Assembly: GCA_003162615.1 (NCBI GenBank)
Contig: PMNG01000141.1
Span: 6,786-21,621, forward strand
Origin: Methanothrix sp.
GTDB taxonomy: Archaea > Halobacteriota > Methanosarcinia > Methanotrichales > Methanotrichaceae
DNA length: 14,836 nucleotides
Reading direction: 5' to 3'
Shown: one piece after another, positions 6,937-14,013 of the stretch
How positions within the stretch are numbered: position 1 is the first letter of the stretch
Layout of the letters: the number at the start of each line of letters is the position of its first letter
Program-made: the position numbers and the translations under genes
The notes under the pieces: model-generated
What the model saw: only the letters and a program-made list of their open reading frames with translations
Told to the model about the DNA's origin: nothing
The model's database searches: none

Positions 6937-7197
6937 ATGCCGTCCAAAACAACACCCTTCAGGATAACTTCGGAGATGGAGGAGTACATTCGATCCAAGT
7001 CAACGGACCTTCGGATTTGCACCACCTGTGAGGGGCCAATGCTATTCTCGGTCAAGATCGCTCCGCCGAAGTCCACAGACTTTGCCCAGGATGTTGGCGA
7101 AAGAAAGCTGTACATCTCGGCTGTCCAGGCCCCTTGCATCAAGGTAATAGATTCCAGAATGCTGCCAAAGTGCGCACTGGTGAATAGACGCAAATAG
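6937..7197 (+). CDS. Small conserved-looking CxxC protein, function unknown
   Basis: A hydrophilic protein of 86 residues from ATG at 6937; a shorter start at 6976 (ATG GAG GAG, beginning MEEYIRSKST) is equally possible and neither has a clear ribosome-binding site. Visible features are RICTTCEGP (26-34), a CxxC pair resembling half a zinc site, then a Pro/Lys-rich linker (KIAPPKSTD) and an alternating strand-like segment (ERKLYISAVQAP). Cys67 and Cys79 could supply further ligands. Codon choice resembles neighbouring genes, and the frame opposite it (an rnp4 extension) makes no sense as protein, so I favour this strand. It diverges from rnp4 across one TATA element and converges on mmp10. 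I do not recognise the family with certainty. Confidence 0.55.
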   Translation: MPSKTTPFRITSEMEEYIRSKSTDLRICTTCEGPMLFSVKIAPPKSTDFAQDVGERKLYISAVQAPCIKVIDSRMLPKCALVNRRK

Positions 7198-7275
7198 TCT
7201 GGCTGCTCGCCAGCAGTGGTCGGTATCCTTCTGGCGCACAGTCTCGAAATGTCTATATCATGTGGATTTCGAGGT

Positions 7276-8493
7276 CTAAATTCCTAGATCGTTGATCTCC
7301 TCGATAAGGCCGGTGAATGCCTCAATCTCCCTATCCAGGACCTGCCGGGTAGTCAGGTATATGCTCCTTTCCGGTTCCACTGTGAGATTGTCCGGTCCCC
7401 TGAAGACCAGCCTGTTCTTGCCGTCGCGCCTTAAAGCTCTGCGAATCTCTCTGTTGTGGGCCAGGACCGATCCAGGGATTATAACCCGTTCCTTCACTTC
7501 ATCAGTTTCTAGGACTGCGAAGTCATCCAAGGTGATAAGGTTCCCAATCTCCTTTTTAACGCTCACAACGTTTACGTTGTCCCCTAGTTCTTCAAATATC
7601 GAGGACAGAAGCGGATAGGCAACTGAGCTGGTAATGAGGGTGGCGCTCTTTTCAATTGAAGGAAGCTTCTTAAGCTCCTCCTTGTGGTGAGCAAGAGCAA
7701 AAGGTGACCCCGTGTTGGGGTCCCAAAGAGGAGTGCCTACAATTTTCATACTGCACATCTCGTTGGCCTCGGTAGCCATTCTCCCGATCTCCTCTACTGT
7801 GTGAGGAACTATGCCAGGTATTATAGGGCCGTTTCCGAAGATAAGACCTTGCTCTCTGGTGTTGGCAAAAGTCATCAGGACGAGACCCTTTGCTCCCATA
7901 TCTTCCAGCTCCCGGCAAGTCCTCTCCAGCTCAGGACCGTCGTTTACTCCGGGAACGAGAACTGCCATGGCATAGACATCGCAGTTCTCGCAGAAGGTCC
8001 GGAGGTTGGCATTGACTGCCTCTGGGTGTTTATCGTTCACGTATTTGCGACGGAGTTCAGGGTTTGTGGAGAAGACGGAGAAGCTGACCTTTCCGACTCC
8101 CGCTTCGATCAGGGCATCGGCCTCGTTTCCTATAGAAAAGCCCTTTCCGCTGGTGTACTCCAAGAAGACAGGAACCTCACCGCCACTGATGGTTCTTACC
8201 AATTTAAGCAGGTCAGGATAGCAGCTCAAATCACCGTTTCCTTTGATGGTTATCCCATCCGGCCTCGTGCCCGAGGTCTTCTGTGCAAACTCGAAGACAA
8301 GCTGATCGAATGGCTTAAAACCAGGTTCGATCTCTAGAACCATCCTGGCGCAGTAGTCACAGCCTTTCATTAAAAGGCTACAATGTTTGCATCCGAACGG
8401 CTCAACTTTCTTGACTCCTTTGAAGTAGCAGAAGCTGCAGAAACCTCCACAATCGAATCCAGGCCTGCCTCCTATATCAATGGTAACAACCAT
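7276..8493 (-). CDS. mmp10: Methanogenesis marker protein 10: B12-dependent radical SAM McrA arginine methyltransferase
   Basis: The enzyme C-methylates a conserved arginine of the methyl-coenzyme M reductase alpha subunit, giving 5-methylarginine, using S-adenosylmethionine and cobalamin. The 405 residues match the family length. The radical SAM cluster motif is Cys15-x3-Cys19-x2-Cys22, followed by Tyr23, which occupies the position reported to ligate the cluster in the Methanosarcina enzyme. Cys35-x2-Cys38 and Cys45-x2-Cys48 form a rubredoxin-like four-cysteine site typical of this protein. ITIKGNGDLSCYPDL (81-95) and the LEYTSGKGF stretch belong to the SAM-binding barrel. The C-terminal third (about 285-400) fits the extra domain. 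The start is ATG at 8493 with no ribosome-binding site. A TATA-like TTTAAATA near 8537 predicts a short leader. Presence of this gene marks the organism as a methanogen or close relative. Confidence 0.95.
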   Translation of the reverse strand: MVVTIDIGGRPGFDCGGFCSFCYFKGVKKVEPFGCKHCSLLMKGCDYCARMVLEIEPGFKPFDQLVFEFAQKTSGTRPDGITIKGNGDLSCYPDLLKLVRTISGGEVPVFLEYTSGKGFSIGNEADALIEAGVGKVSFSVFSTNPELRRKYVNDKHPEAVNANLRTFCENCDVYAMAVLVPGVNDGPELERTCRELEDMGAKGLVLMTFANTREQGLIFGNGPIIPGIVPHTVEEIGRMATEANEMCSMKIVGTPLWDPNTGSPFALAHHKEELKKLPSIEKSATLITSSVAYPLLSSIFEELGDNVNVVSVKKEIGNLITLDDFAVLETDEVKERVIIPGSVLAHNREIRRALRRDGKNRLVFRGPDNLTVEPERSIYLTTRQVLDREIEAFTGLIEEINDLGI

Positions 8494-8527
8494 TAGTTAT
8501 AGAATTAGCTATATGACGAGATAAGTG

Positions 8528-8561
8528 TTACGTATTTAAAATACTTAGTAATAATACGTAA
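8528..8561. promoter_or_regulatory. Perfect 9-base inverted repeat over the mmp10 promoter
   Basis: TTACGTATT (8528-8536) and AATACGTAA (8553-8561) are perfect inverted copies with centres 25 bases apart. The proximal arm overlaps the TATA-like element (8533-8540) used by mmp10 on the minus strand. This looks like a paired regulator site, but no binding protein is known. Confidence 0.5.
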
Positions 8562-8648
8562 TATAATTATGCAATGGTAGTGCCGCTTGATTATTTCTAG
8601 GGCGCGGTAGAAGCGTAATCGGGTAATTCAATAGAGAACAGTAGAAAG

Positions 8649-8762
8649 ATGCCACCAATTTATTGCGCTTTATTGATATACAATCCACGAAGAATAGCTA
8701 TCAATCCTATGGTTAAGGTTGGGGACGGAGAGTTCCCAGAAACCATGAAGGCTCGAAGGTAA
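8649..8762 (+). CDS. Doubtful 37-codon open frame
   Basis: It opens MPPIYCALLIYNPRR and continues with MVKVGDGEFPETMKARR. The second half has coding-like composition, but there is no clear ribosome-binding site and no recognised family. It may be chance or a gene remnant. Low confidence. Confidence 0.15.
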   Translation: MPPIYCALLIYNPRRIAINPMVKVGDGEFPETMKARR

Positions 8763-8810
8763 AATCACTGGGATTCTAAATGCAAGGAATGCCTATAACT
8801 TAAAGTTAGT

Positions 8811-8818
8811 ATTAAATA
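8811..8818 (+). promoter_or_regulatory. TATA box of the metallopeptidase-like gene
   Basis: ATTAAATA is centred at about 8815, 27 bases before the ATG at 8842. The transcript should therefore begin at or next to the start codon (leaderless). Confidence 0.5.
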
Positions 8819-8841
8819 GTTAGACTTGCTAGATGTAATCA

Positions 8842-9339
8842 ATGATCGATTTCAAGACAAAGCTCGAAGAAGCAAGGACTTTAGCGGACGTCTTCGAGGT
8901 GGTCAAAGCAGTAGTGCTGAAAAGCACGAGGAAAAGCAGAGGGGGACTGATGCTGGGCATGGCCGACCTCGGCAACCATCCGCAGGCATTCTTAGGTGGC
9001 TTTTTCACGACAGGTTCTAATGTAATAGTCATGAACAAGAATCCTCTGCAAAGGATAAAAGAAACAAAGCCGGAGCTGTACAAGCCTTATGCCTTTCATG
9101 TTCTACTCCATGAGTATATCCATTCTCTGGGATACCTTGACGAGAACAAGGTCAAATCGTTTGCCTATCAGATGACCAGGGATGCTCTAGGTGAAGATCA
9201 TCTGGCCACGCAAATAGCAGCGAATGCCGAAGGGTTTATAAAGCATCTTGTTTACCCGGACCGCGCATGGAAGCCGGACGATGAGGGAATTGAACTTGTA
9301 GAAAATTTCGACAGATCTAGCGTCTCCTACATCGCTTAA
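8842..9339 (+). CDS. HExxH zinc metallopeptidase-like protein
   Basis: A soluble protein of 165 residues without a signal peptide. The central motif HEYIHSLGYLDE (90-101) has the zincin layout HExxHxxGxxD: His90 and His94 would bind zinc, Glu91 would be the catalytic base and Asp100 a possible third ligand. A Gly-rich stretch before it (LGGFFTTGSNVIVMNKN, 51-67) may form the edge strand of the active-site cleft. The region after it (FAYQMTRDALGEDH) is helical. This resembles small minigluzincin-like proteins found in archaea. Substrate and function are unknown, and a protease role is inference from the motif. The start is supported by a TATA box 27 bases upstream and no ribosome-binding site. 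No neighbour explains its role. Confidence 0.75.
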   Translation: MIDFKTKLEEARTLADVFEVVKAVVLKSTRKSRGGLMLGMADLGNHPQAFLGGFFTTGSNVIVMNKNPLQRIKETKPELYKPYAFHVLLHEYIHSLGYLDENKVKSFAYQMTRDALGEDHLATQIAANAEGFIKHLVYPDRAWKPDDEGIELVENFDRSSVSYIA

Positions 9340-9360
9340 CATGAAAATTGTCTGCTGGAT

Positions 9361-9392
9361 TATTTTTCCTGTATCATTTGTTGGTTTCTTTC
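9361..9392 (+). terminator. T-rich stretch after the metallopeptidase gene
   Basis: The plus strand carries successive T runs (TATTTTTCC, CATTTG, GGTTTCTTTCC) starting 21 bases after the stop. Archaeal polymerase commonly terminates on such oligo-T tracts without a hairpin. Confidence 0.4.
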
Positions 9393-9393
9393 C

Positions 9394-9519
9394 ATGAATG
9401 ATCTGGAGAAATGGGCCGTGTCGTACGAGTGCAACTCTAGGATTTGGCGGTCGGTCGATGGGCAACCCGGTCCTGGCCGCGCAACCTATGTAGCTGCTAT
9501 TCTACTTGGACAGCCATGA
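9394..9519 (+). CDS. Doubtful 41-codon open frame
   Basis: It reads MNDLEKWAVSYECNSRIWRS and continues Pro/Gly-rich to VAAILLGQP. Its base composition is richer in G and C than the flanks, but no ribosome-binding site is seen and the T-rich terminator lies right before it. The rest of the 9340-9643 gap holds no other gene, only the terminator and the hairpin at 9579-9594. Confidence 0.18.
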   Translation: MNDLEKWAVSYECNSRIWRSVDGQPGPGRATYVAAILLGQP

Positions 9520-9578
9520 CCGACTAATGGCTTGCGGGCAGGCGTTCTCTTTGAACTGTCCAGTTTCCCTAGAAAAAT

Positions 9579-9594
9579 GTTTACTTCCGTAAAC
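9579..9594 (+). promoter_or_regulatory. Dyad upstream of the sequon-rich secreted gene
   Basis: GTTTAC and GTAAAC are perfect inverted copies around TTCC. The dyad lies just upstream of a weak TATA-like AAATTGATAA (9601-9610), which is about 34-43 bases before the ATG at 9644. An activator or repressor site is possible. Confidence 0.35.
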
Positions 9595-9643
9595 TCGGTT
9601 AAATTGATAAGCATCTAGCATCTGTACTGCGTCGAGGGCTTAC

Positions 9644-10255
9644 ATGTATAGAGCTTCATATTTCATGATCCTGGTGGTGTCTGCGATGGTCCTTTTCATT
9701 GTATCGGCCTACGCAGTCCAGGAAAATAACACTTCCGCAAAGGAAATAATCTCCGTCTTAAACAATACGACGACAAATGACACAAACACCAACATCACCA
9801 GTACCAACATCACCAGTTCGAACTTGAAGGCTGTCGATAACATCGTTGCAATCAAAACGGCGGTCAGTCAGAACATCACGGACAAGGACAACACTTCATT
9901 GAACAACGCAGCATTTAATGAGAATAATACGACTGCAAAGGAGAATAACACGTCCATCGAACGGAGGAACTCCTCTATTAAGGAACTGGGCGAGAATGAA
10001 TCGAAGAGCGGTTACGACATCGACAAATACTCGACGATCAAACCACTGCACAACGTCAGCGCCTATTCCAACATCAAGGGCCCATTCAATGTCGGAGGTA
10101 ATTCAGAATCAAGCACCTTTAGCACTGGCACTGTCGCAAAACCAGGTTTAGATGTTTCAAAAAATGCCAGCTCAGAGCACACCTTTGAACTAAGCCTCCC
10201 TTCTAAACCCATTGTTGAAACATCAAAATTTCCTTTCATGTGCAATATAGTCTGA
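9644..10255 (+). CDS. Secreted or membrane-anchored Asn/Thr/Ser-rich protein
   Basis: 203 residues. Residues 1-26 form a signal peptide or N-terminal anchor: MYRASYF, then a hydrophobic run (MILVVSAMVLFIVSAYA) with a plausible cleavage after AYA. The rest is low-complexity and rich in Asn, Thr, Ser and Lys with no predicted fold. I count 17 N-x-S/T sequons (for example at 28, 29, 40, 41, 45, 50, 55, 77, 83, 94, 95, 101, 102, 109, 118, 137 and 174), densest between 28 and 111. Archaea glycosylate such sites outside the cell, so a heavily glycosylated surface protein is likely. One Cys (200) lies three residues before the end. GAGGG at 9634-9638 stands five bases before the ATG. It could be a cell-envelope or sheath component; no family is recognised. 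It converges on larA. Confidence 0.68.
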   Translation: MYRASYFMILVVSAMVLFIVSAYAVQENNTSAKEIISVLNNTTTNDTNTNITSTNITSSNLKAVDNIVAIKTAVSQNITDKDNTSLNNAAFNENNTTAKENNTSIERRNSSIKELGENESKSGYDIDKYSTIKPLHNVSAYSNIKGPFNVGGNSESSTFSTGTVAKPGLDVSKNASSEHTFELSLPSKPIVETSKFPFMCNIV

Positions 10256-10268
10256 TCTCTTGAACAAC

Positions 10269-10300
10269 GTTGGAAAGTTGGAAAGCTGAAGCAGTTGGAA
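10269..10300 (+). repeat. Short GTTGGAAA repeat
   Basis: GTTGGAAA occurs twice in tandem (10269-10284), and GTTGGAA occurs a third time at 10294-10300, in the 3' flank of the secreted-protein gene. It is probably of slippage origin. Confidence 0.5.
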
Positions 10301-10349
10301 TAAGATGAGCGTTGCTACTCTAACAAGACCAAAATCATCTTTCAGAGTG

Positions 10350-10359
10350 CTATTTTTCA
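10350..10359 (+). terminator. Possible oligo-T terminator of the secreted-protein gene
   Basis: CTATTTTTCA lies about 95 bases after the stop at 10255 on the plus strand, in the gap between convergent genes. A single T run is weak evidence. Confidence 0.25.
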
Positions 10360-10385
10360 TTAGATAATCTTATGGATCTAACCAG

Positions 10386-11594
10386 CTATCCTTTTGTGGC
10401 AAGGGTCAGGTTTCCATAGGGCATTATCAGCATGCTTGCATCCCTGCCATGGCGCTTATAAGCAGCAGCAACTGCCTCATCAAGAGTGGATGCTGGCTGA
10501 AAAAAGCACATTTCTGCTAATTCTCTCGGCAGAGAGGAGACTAGGATGATGTTGTGCTCCAGCGACTCCTTGGCCAGAAACGCAGCTTTGTGCCCGCCAA
10601 ACTCGTACTCCCGGCCAAACCGCTCGATGCAATCCTCCGCGCACTCTGCCTCCCTGACCCAGCGCTCGAAGACCGGATGGCCCAGCCCTTCGCTGCAATC
10701 CGCTAACAGTATTATGGTGCCTCCAGGCTCAGCCGCCCCTTTGGCGTTGTCAAGAGCCTTCTGGGCCTGGAAGAGGTTGATGTCCTTGGGCCGACCGCCT
10801 GCGCAGGTGATGACTATCTTCGCAGGCTTCACAGTCTTTCTGTACATCCGGTCAACTACTGCTGCACCAGCCTTGTGAGCTTTGATGAAGTCTCCTGCGA
10901 CTGCTCTTACTACCTCTTTCTTGCTGTTCAGTACCACATTGAGGATGAAGTCAAGGCCCGCGACTCCGGCGGCATCCTCGAAATCCTGACGAACCGGGCT
11001 ATCCAGTCTGCCGGAAACAGCGCGAGGGTCTCTCATCAGCTCGTGGTTCGTGTTGACGGAACGCTCAGAGCTAACACCTGGCAGGACCGCCTTGGCCCCG
11101 CCGCTGTATCCGGCATAGTAGTGATACTCTATGTTGCCCGTAGCGATGATTAGGTCGGTTGATGCCACACTCTCGAAGATCTCTACTGGCGTCCCGCGCG
11201 TCGTCTGTCCCAGTGCAACGCACTTCTTGGGATCGTGTTGGAGATGAGGCATGTCTATGCAATCGCGTAAAAGCAGCTTCTCTTCCTCAGCCGTCATCCG
11301 ACGGTGAGTCCCCAGGGCGAAGACGACCAACAAATCGGAAAAGCCCAGTTCCTTGAGTTTCTTAGCCAAAGGAGCCAGCATCACGTGACTCGGCGACGGC
11401 CTCGTTATGTCGCTGATAAGAATGGATGCGGATCTGCCCCTTCCTTCGAAGTCAGCCAGGTCCTGGCCCAGGGTTTCATTTATGGCCCTTTCAATCTCGC
11501 CGCCATCTGCTGCGGGCAGCTCTTGAGGCAAAAGAATTCGGCTGTTCTCTGGCGCTTCGAACTCCAACTCGCCAAGACCATATGCTAACTTCAC
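10386..11594 (-). CDS. larA: LarA-family (DUF2088) nickel-dependent racemase homologue
   Basis: LarA enzymes use a nickel-pincer nucleotide cofactor to racemise or epimerise 2-hydroxy acids such as lactate. From GTG at 11594 the protein has 402 residues, near the family length of about 420. Key motifs are present: ISDITRPSP (59-67), ALGTHRRMT (93-101) with the His corresponding to catalytic His108 of the Lactobacillus enzyme (here His97), and EYHYYAGYSGGAKAVLPG (156-173) with His158 and Lys168 at the second catalytic His and cofactor-attachment Lys positions. The open frame extends to 11699 but overlaps the DUF58 gene. GTG at 11594 follows GGAG (11604-11607) by nine bases and gives the family's short N-terminus. 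It begins two bases after the DUF58 stop, so translation is probably coupled. LarA homologues differ in substrate, so lactate is unproven. No larB, larC or larE is in this window. Confidence 0.84.
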   Translation of the reverse strand: MKLAYGLGELEFEAPENSRILLPQELPAADGGEIERAINETLGQDLADFEGRGRSASILISDITRPSPSHVMLAPLAKKLKELGFSDLLVVFALGTHRRMTAEEEKLLLRDCIDMPHLQHDPKKCVALGQTTRGTPVEIFESVASTDLIIATGNIEYHYYAGYSGGAKAVLPGVSSERSVNTNHELMRDPRAVSGRLDSPVRQDFEDAAGVAGLDFILNVVLNSKKEVVRAVAGDFIKAHKAGAAVVDRMYRKTVKPAKIVITCAGGRPKDINLFQAQKALDNAKGAAEPGGTIILLADCSEGLGHPVFERWVREAECAEDCIERFGREYEFGGHKAAFLAKESLEHNIILVSSLPRELAEMCFFQPASTLDEAVAAAYKRHGRDASMLIMPYGNLTLATKG

Positions 11595-11596
11595 CT

Positions 11597-12454
11597 TTAG
11601 GCTCTCCAGATGGTGGCTTTGGCGTTCAGTTCGGAGAAGGCATCGAAGATGGGCTTGTCTGTCTTGAAGCTCAAGAAGTCTGCCCCTACGGCATTGCATG
11701 TAGCCCTGATCCTGGAGATGTGCTCCTCCAGCTTCTTTTTGTACTCTGCTCTCTGTTTCTCGCTGACTCTGGTTATCAGCGGCTGGTGGGTCTCCATATC
11801 CACGAACCTGACATCTCCTGCAAGCCTCATCTCTGCTTCGTCAGGGGCCATCAAATGAATCACTATCAGATCATGGCCTGACAGTCTGTAGATGCTGGAG
11901 ACGATGTCGTCAGTGTTTCCCAGGAAGTCCGAGATAAGAACCACCAGGCTGGTCGACCTTATCAGATGATCGAACTGCTCTGAGACCTTCTTGAGGTTCG
12001 TTTCACCCTGGGGAGAGGTACGATCTAGCTCATCTATAGTCTGAAACAGATACCTTCTGCCTCGCCTTGGCTCGCCGGGGTCCAGGTCCTCCGAGAAGCG
12101 AGAAATCACGTACTTCTCGTTCTCCAAGGTGGCGATATAGGCAAAACCAGCAGCTATCTGGGAGGCATATTCGAACTTGCGGTCGTAACCCATGCTTCCG
12201 CTGGCATCCAGAATGATATGGACAACTAGGCTTCGTTCCTCCTCATGCTCTCGAACGTACAGCTTCTCGGTTCTGCCGTAGGCCTTCCAGTCAACCAGCT
12301 TGAAGTCGTCTCCCTGCCGGTACTCCCTGTATCCCACGGGGGTTATTCCCCTGCCGTAGCGCAAGGATTTCCTGCCTCCCGCATATGTTGTGGAAACTCG
12401 CTTCTTGACCAGCAGGGCGAACCTTTCCAGCTCCTTGAAAAACTCAGTGTCCAT
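11597..12454 (-). CDS. DUF58 protein with VWA-like domain
   Basis: A soluble partner of MoxR-type AAA+ ATPases. 285 residues from ATG at 12454; an in-frame TTG two codons upstream is possible. The DUF58 core is YREYRQGDDFKLVDWKAYGR (43-62) followed by EKLYVREHEEE. The VWA-like part begins with the metal-site motif DASGSM (83-88: Asp83, Ser85, Ser87); Thr152 and Asp176 (SDF) sit where the remaining MIDAS ligands are expected, so metal-dependent binding is likely. There is no membrane helix, unlike many longer DUF58 proteins. It lies 44 bases downstream of moxR and 2 bases before larA. MoxR/DUF58 pairs act as chaperones that insert cofactors or activate partner enzymes in studied systems, and the next gene may be the client; that is inference. 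Confidence 0.88.
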   Translation of the reverse strand: MDTEFFKELERFALLVKKRVSTTYAGGRKSLRYGRGITPVGYREYRQGDDFKLVDWKAYGRTEKLYVREHEEERSLVVHIILDASGSMGYDRKFEYASQIAAGFAYIATLENEKYVISRFSEDLDPGEPRRGRRYLFQTIDELDRTSPQGETNLKKVSEQFDHLIRSTSLVVLISDFLGNTDDIVSSIYRLSGHDLIVIHLMAPDEAEMRLAGDVRFVDMETHQPLITRVSEKQRAEYKKKLEEHISRIRATCNAVGADFLSFKTDKPIFDAFSELNAKATIWRA

Positions 12455-12498
12455 GGCCAATCCAGGTTAAACTTACGCTTCTTTGATCAGCTCTTAGA

Positions 12499-13455
12499 TC
12501 AGATTTTCATCTCTTTCAGTATGTCAGTTATTACCTGATCAGGTGTTAGCCCCTTTCTTTCCGATTCAAAACTCAGGATAATACGGTGCCTGAGGATGGG
12601 GTAAGACATGACGTGAAGGTCCTCTGCAGAAACATAGTCCCGGCCAAGAAGAAAGGCCCTGGCTTTGGATGTCAGGATAAGGCCTATGGATGCCCTGGGG
12701 CTCGCCCCGTATTGTACTCCCTCCCAGGACCTGGTAGCCAGCACTAGCTTTACGGCCTCCCTCTTTAAGTCGTCTGATATAGGTATATCTCGGCAGAGCT
12801 GCTGTAGGGTTAGAATCTCATCTTTTGTTATCACTCTCTGCGCCTGGGGCTCGGAGTTTCCCGTGTACCTATCCATTATCTTAAGTTCGTCATCGAAGGA
12901 TGGGTACTCCATGAAGATCTTGAGCAGAAAACGGTCAAGTTGGGCCTCGGGGAGGGGAAATGTACCCTCCATCTCGATGGGGTTCTGGGTGGCCAAGACA
13001 AAGAAAGGCTTTTCTAGTTGATAGGTGTTATTGCCCACAGTCACTTGCTTCTCCTGCATGGCCTCAAGCATTGCGCTTTGGGTCTTGGGCGAGGCTCGGT
13101 TGATCTCATCGGTCAGGACGATGTTGGCGAAGATCGGGCCGGGCTGGAATCTGAACTGTTTACTTCCGTCTGTTTCCTCGATGATGGTGGTGCCGGTTAT
13201 GTCCGCGGGCATCAGATCTGGGGTACACTGTATTCGAGAAAAGCTCAAACCCATGGACATGGCGGTAGTCTTTATGAGCAACGTTTTGGCTAGGCCCGGG
13301 TTGCTCTCAAGAAGGGCATGGCCTCCTGCCAGGATAGCGATCATGAGCTGCTCGATAGCCACCTTCTGGCCGACCATCACCTTGTCCACTTCTTGCCTTA
13401 GCCTCTGGAAGATGTCAGGCGCTTGGGCGTAAATTGCTTTAAGATCCTCTGTCAT
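12499..13455 (-). CDS. moxR: MoxR-family AAA+ ATPase
   Basis: A chaperone-like ATPase of 318 residues, typical for the family. The P-loop is SNPGLAKT (51-58) with Lys57; the first position is Ser where most family members have Gly (GxPGLAKT). Walker B is VLTDEINR (113-120) with Asp116 and Glu117. Sensor 1 is Asn158 in ATQNP, the arginine finger lies in LDRF (Arg175), and sensor 2 is in GASPRAS (Arg254). CTPDLMPADITGT (77-89) is the family loop. The C-terminal lid domain follows 190-318. The start ATG is preceded by AAGG seven bases away, and a TATA-like TTAATAAAAT lies at 13491-13500. It leads an operon with DUF58 and larA. The ATPase is expected to remodel a complex together with the DUF58 protein. 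Confidence 0.92.
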   Translation of the reverse strand: MTEDLKAIYAQAPDIFQRLRQEVDKVMVGQKVAIEQLMIAILAGGHALLESNPGLAKTLLIKTTAMSMGLSFSRIQCTPDLMPADITGTTIIEETDGSKQFRFQPGPIFANIVLTDEINRASPKTQSAMLEAMQEKQVTVGNNTYQLEKPFFVLATQNPIEMEGTFPLPEAQLDRFLLKIFMEYPSFDDELKIMDRYTGNSEPQAQRVITKDEILTLQQLCRDIPISDDLKREAVKLVLATRSWEGVQYGASPRASIGLILTSKARAFLLGRDYVSAEDLHVMSYPILRHRIILSFESERKGLTPDQVITDILKEMKI

Positions 13456-13490
13456 CGTCTCGCCTTGGATGAATAGTTAAAAGAATATGC

Positions 13491-13500
13491 ATTTTATTAA
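13491..13500 (-). promoter_or_regulatory. TATA box of the moxR operon
   Basis: The minus strand reads TTAATAAAAT, centred near 13496 and 41 bases from the ATG. It predicts transcription from about 13470 with a 15-base leader that still contains the AAGG motif. Confidence 0.45.
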
Positions 13501-13610
13501 TCCTTCGCCAGGGTCCCGAAGCAGCTTACGAGAATCAATTTATCGGTATCCTCTGATATAGAGTGACTTAAGTATTTAACAGGATCACCTGAGAAATTCA
13601 AATCCGAATC

Positions 13611-13628
13611 CATCATACAAGTATGATG
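13611..13628. promoter_or_regulatory. Perfect 18-base palindrome upstream of moxR
   Basis: CATCATAC and GTATGATG are exact inverted copies around AA. The site lies about 155 bases upstream of the moxR start, too far for simple promoter occlusion but suitable for an activator or a short hairpin RNA. Confidence 0.5.
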
Positions 13629-14013
13629 TCATTGCTGACATATTAAATTGACCGCAGAGAGGGTTACTGCAGAGGAGTCCTATTTATCCGTATCGCAGGA
13701 CTAACTTATTATGCCCTTCCGATTTCAGCCTCAAATATGATGCATTTAGGCAAATTTCATTGTTTCCTTAAAATTCATTTTGTTTCTTAATTTCTATGAT
13801 ATATTATAGGCAGGTTTTAGGAATCCTCTGGTAGATCCCTATAATTATACCCCTCTTCTGAGGGCGTTTAATTGATCCCACAAAGGATTTTCGATACACA
13901 ATTATTAATCCATTTTATAGCCTTATTTTCCAATTAACTTTAGGGGCAATCTCTGTTTAAGTTTTTAACCAAAATTAGACGAATTTATGTCGTTTTAGGC
14001 TAATCCAACTGGT

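Larger units (their letters stand above)
8494..8841. other. Intergenic region between mmp10 and the metallopeptidase gene
   Basis: A gap of 348 bases between divergent genes. The mmp10-proximal 80 bases are strongly AT-rich and contain the dyad at 8528-8561. The far end holds the TATA box of the 8842 gene. The middle contains only a doubtful 37-codon frame at 8649-8762. No RNA gene is seen. Confidence 0.6.

Noticed and set aside
6858..7193. N-terminal extension of the RNase P protein frame
   Set aside because: No family similarity, antisense to a better coding frame, and the TATA position plus normal protein length support the GTG at 6857.
11595..11699. Longer start of the larA-like frame
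   Set aside because: It would lie inside the DUF58 gene; GTG at 11594 has a spaced GGAG and gives the normal family N-terminus.
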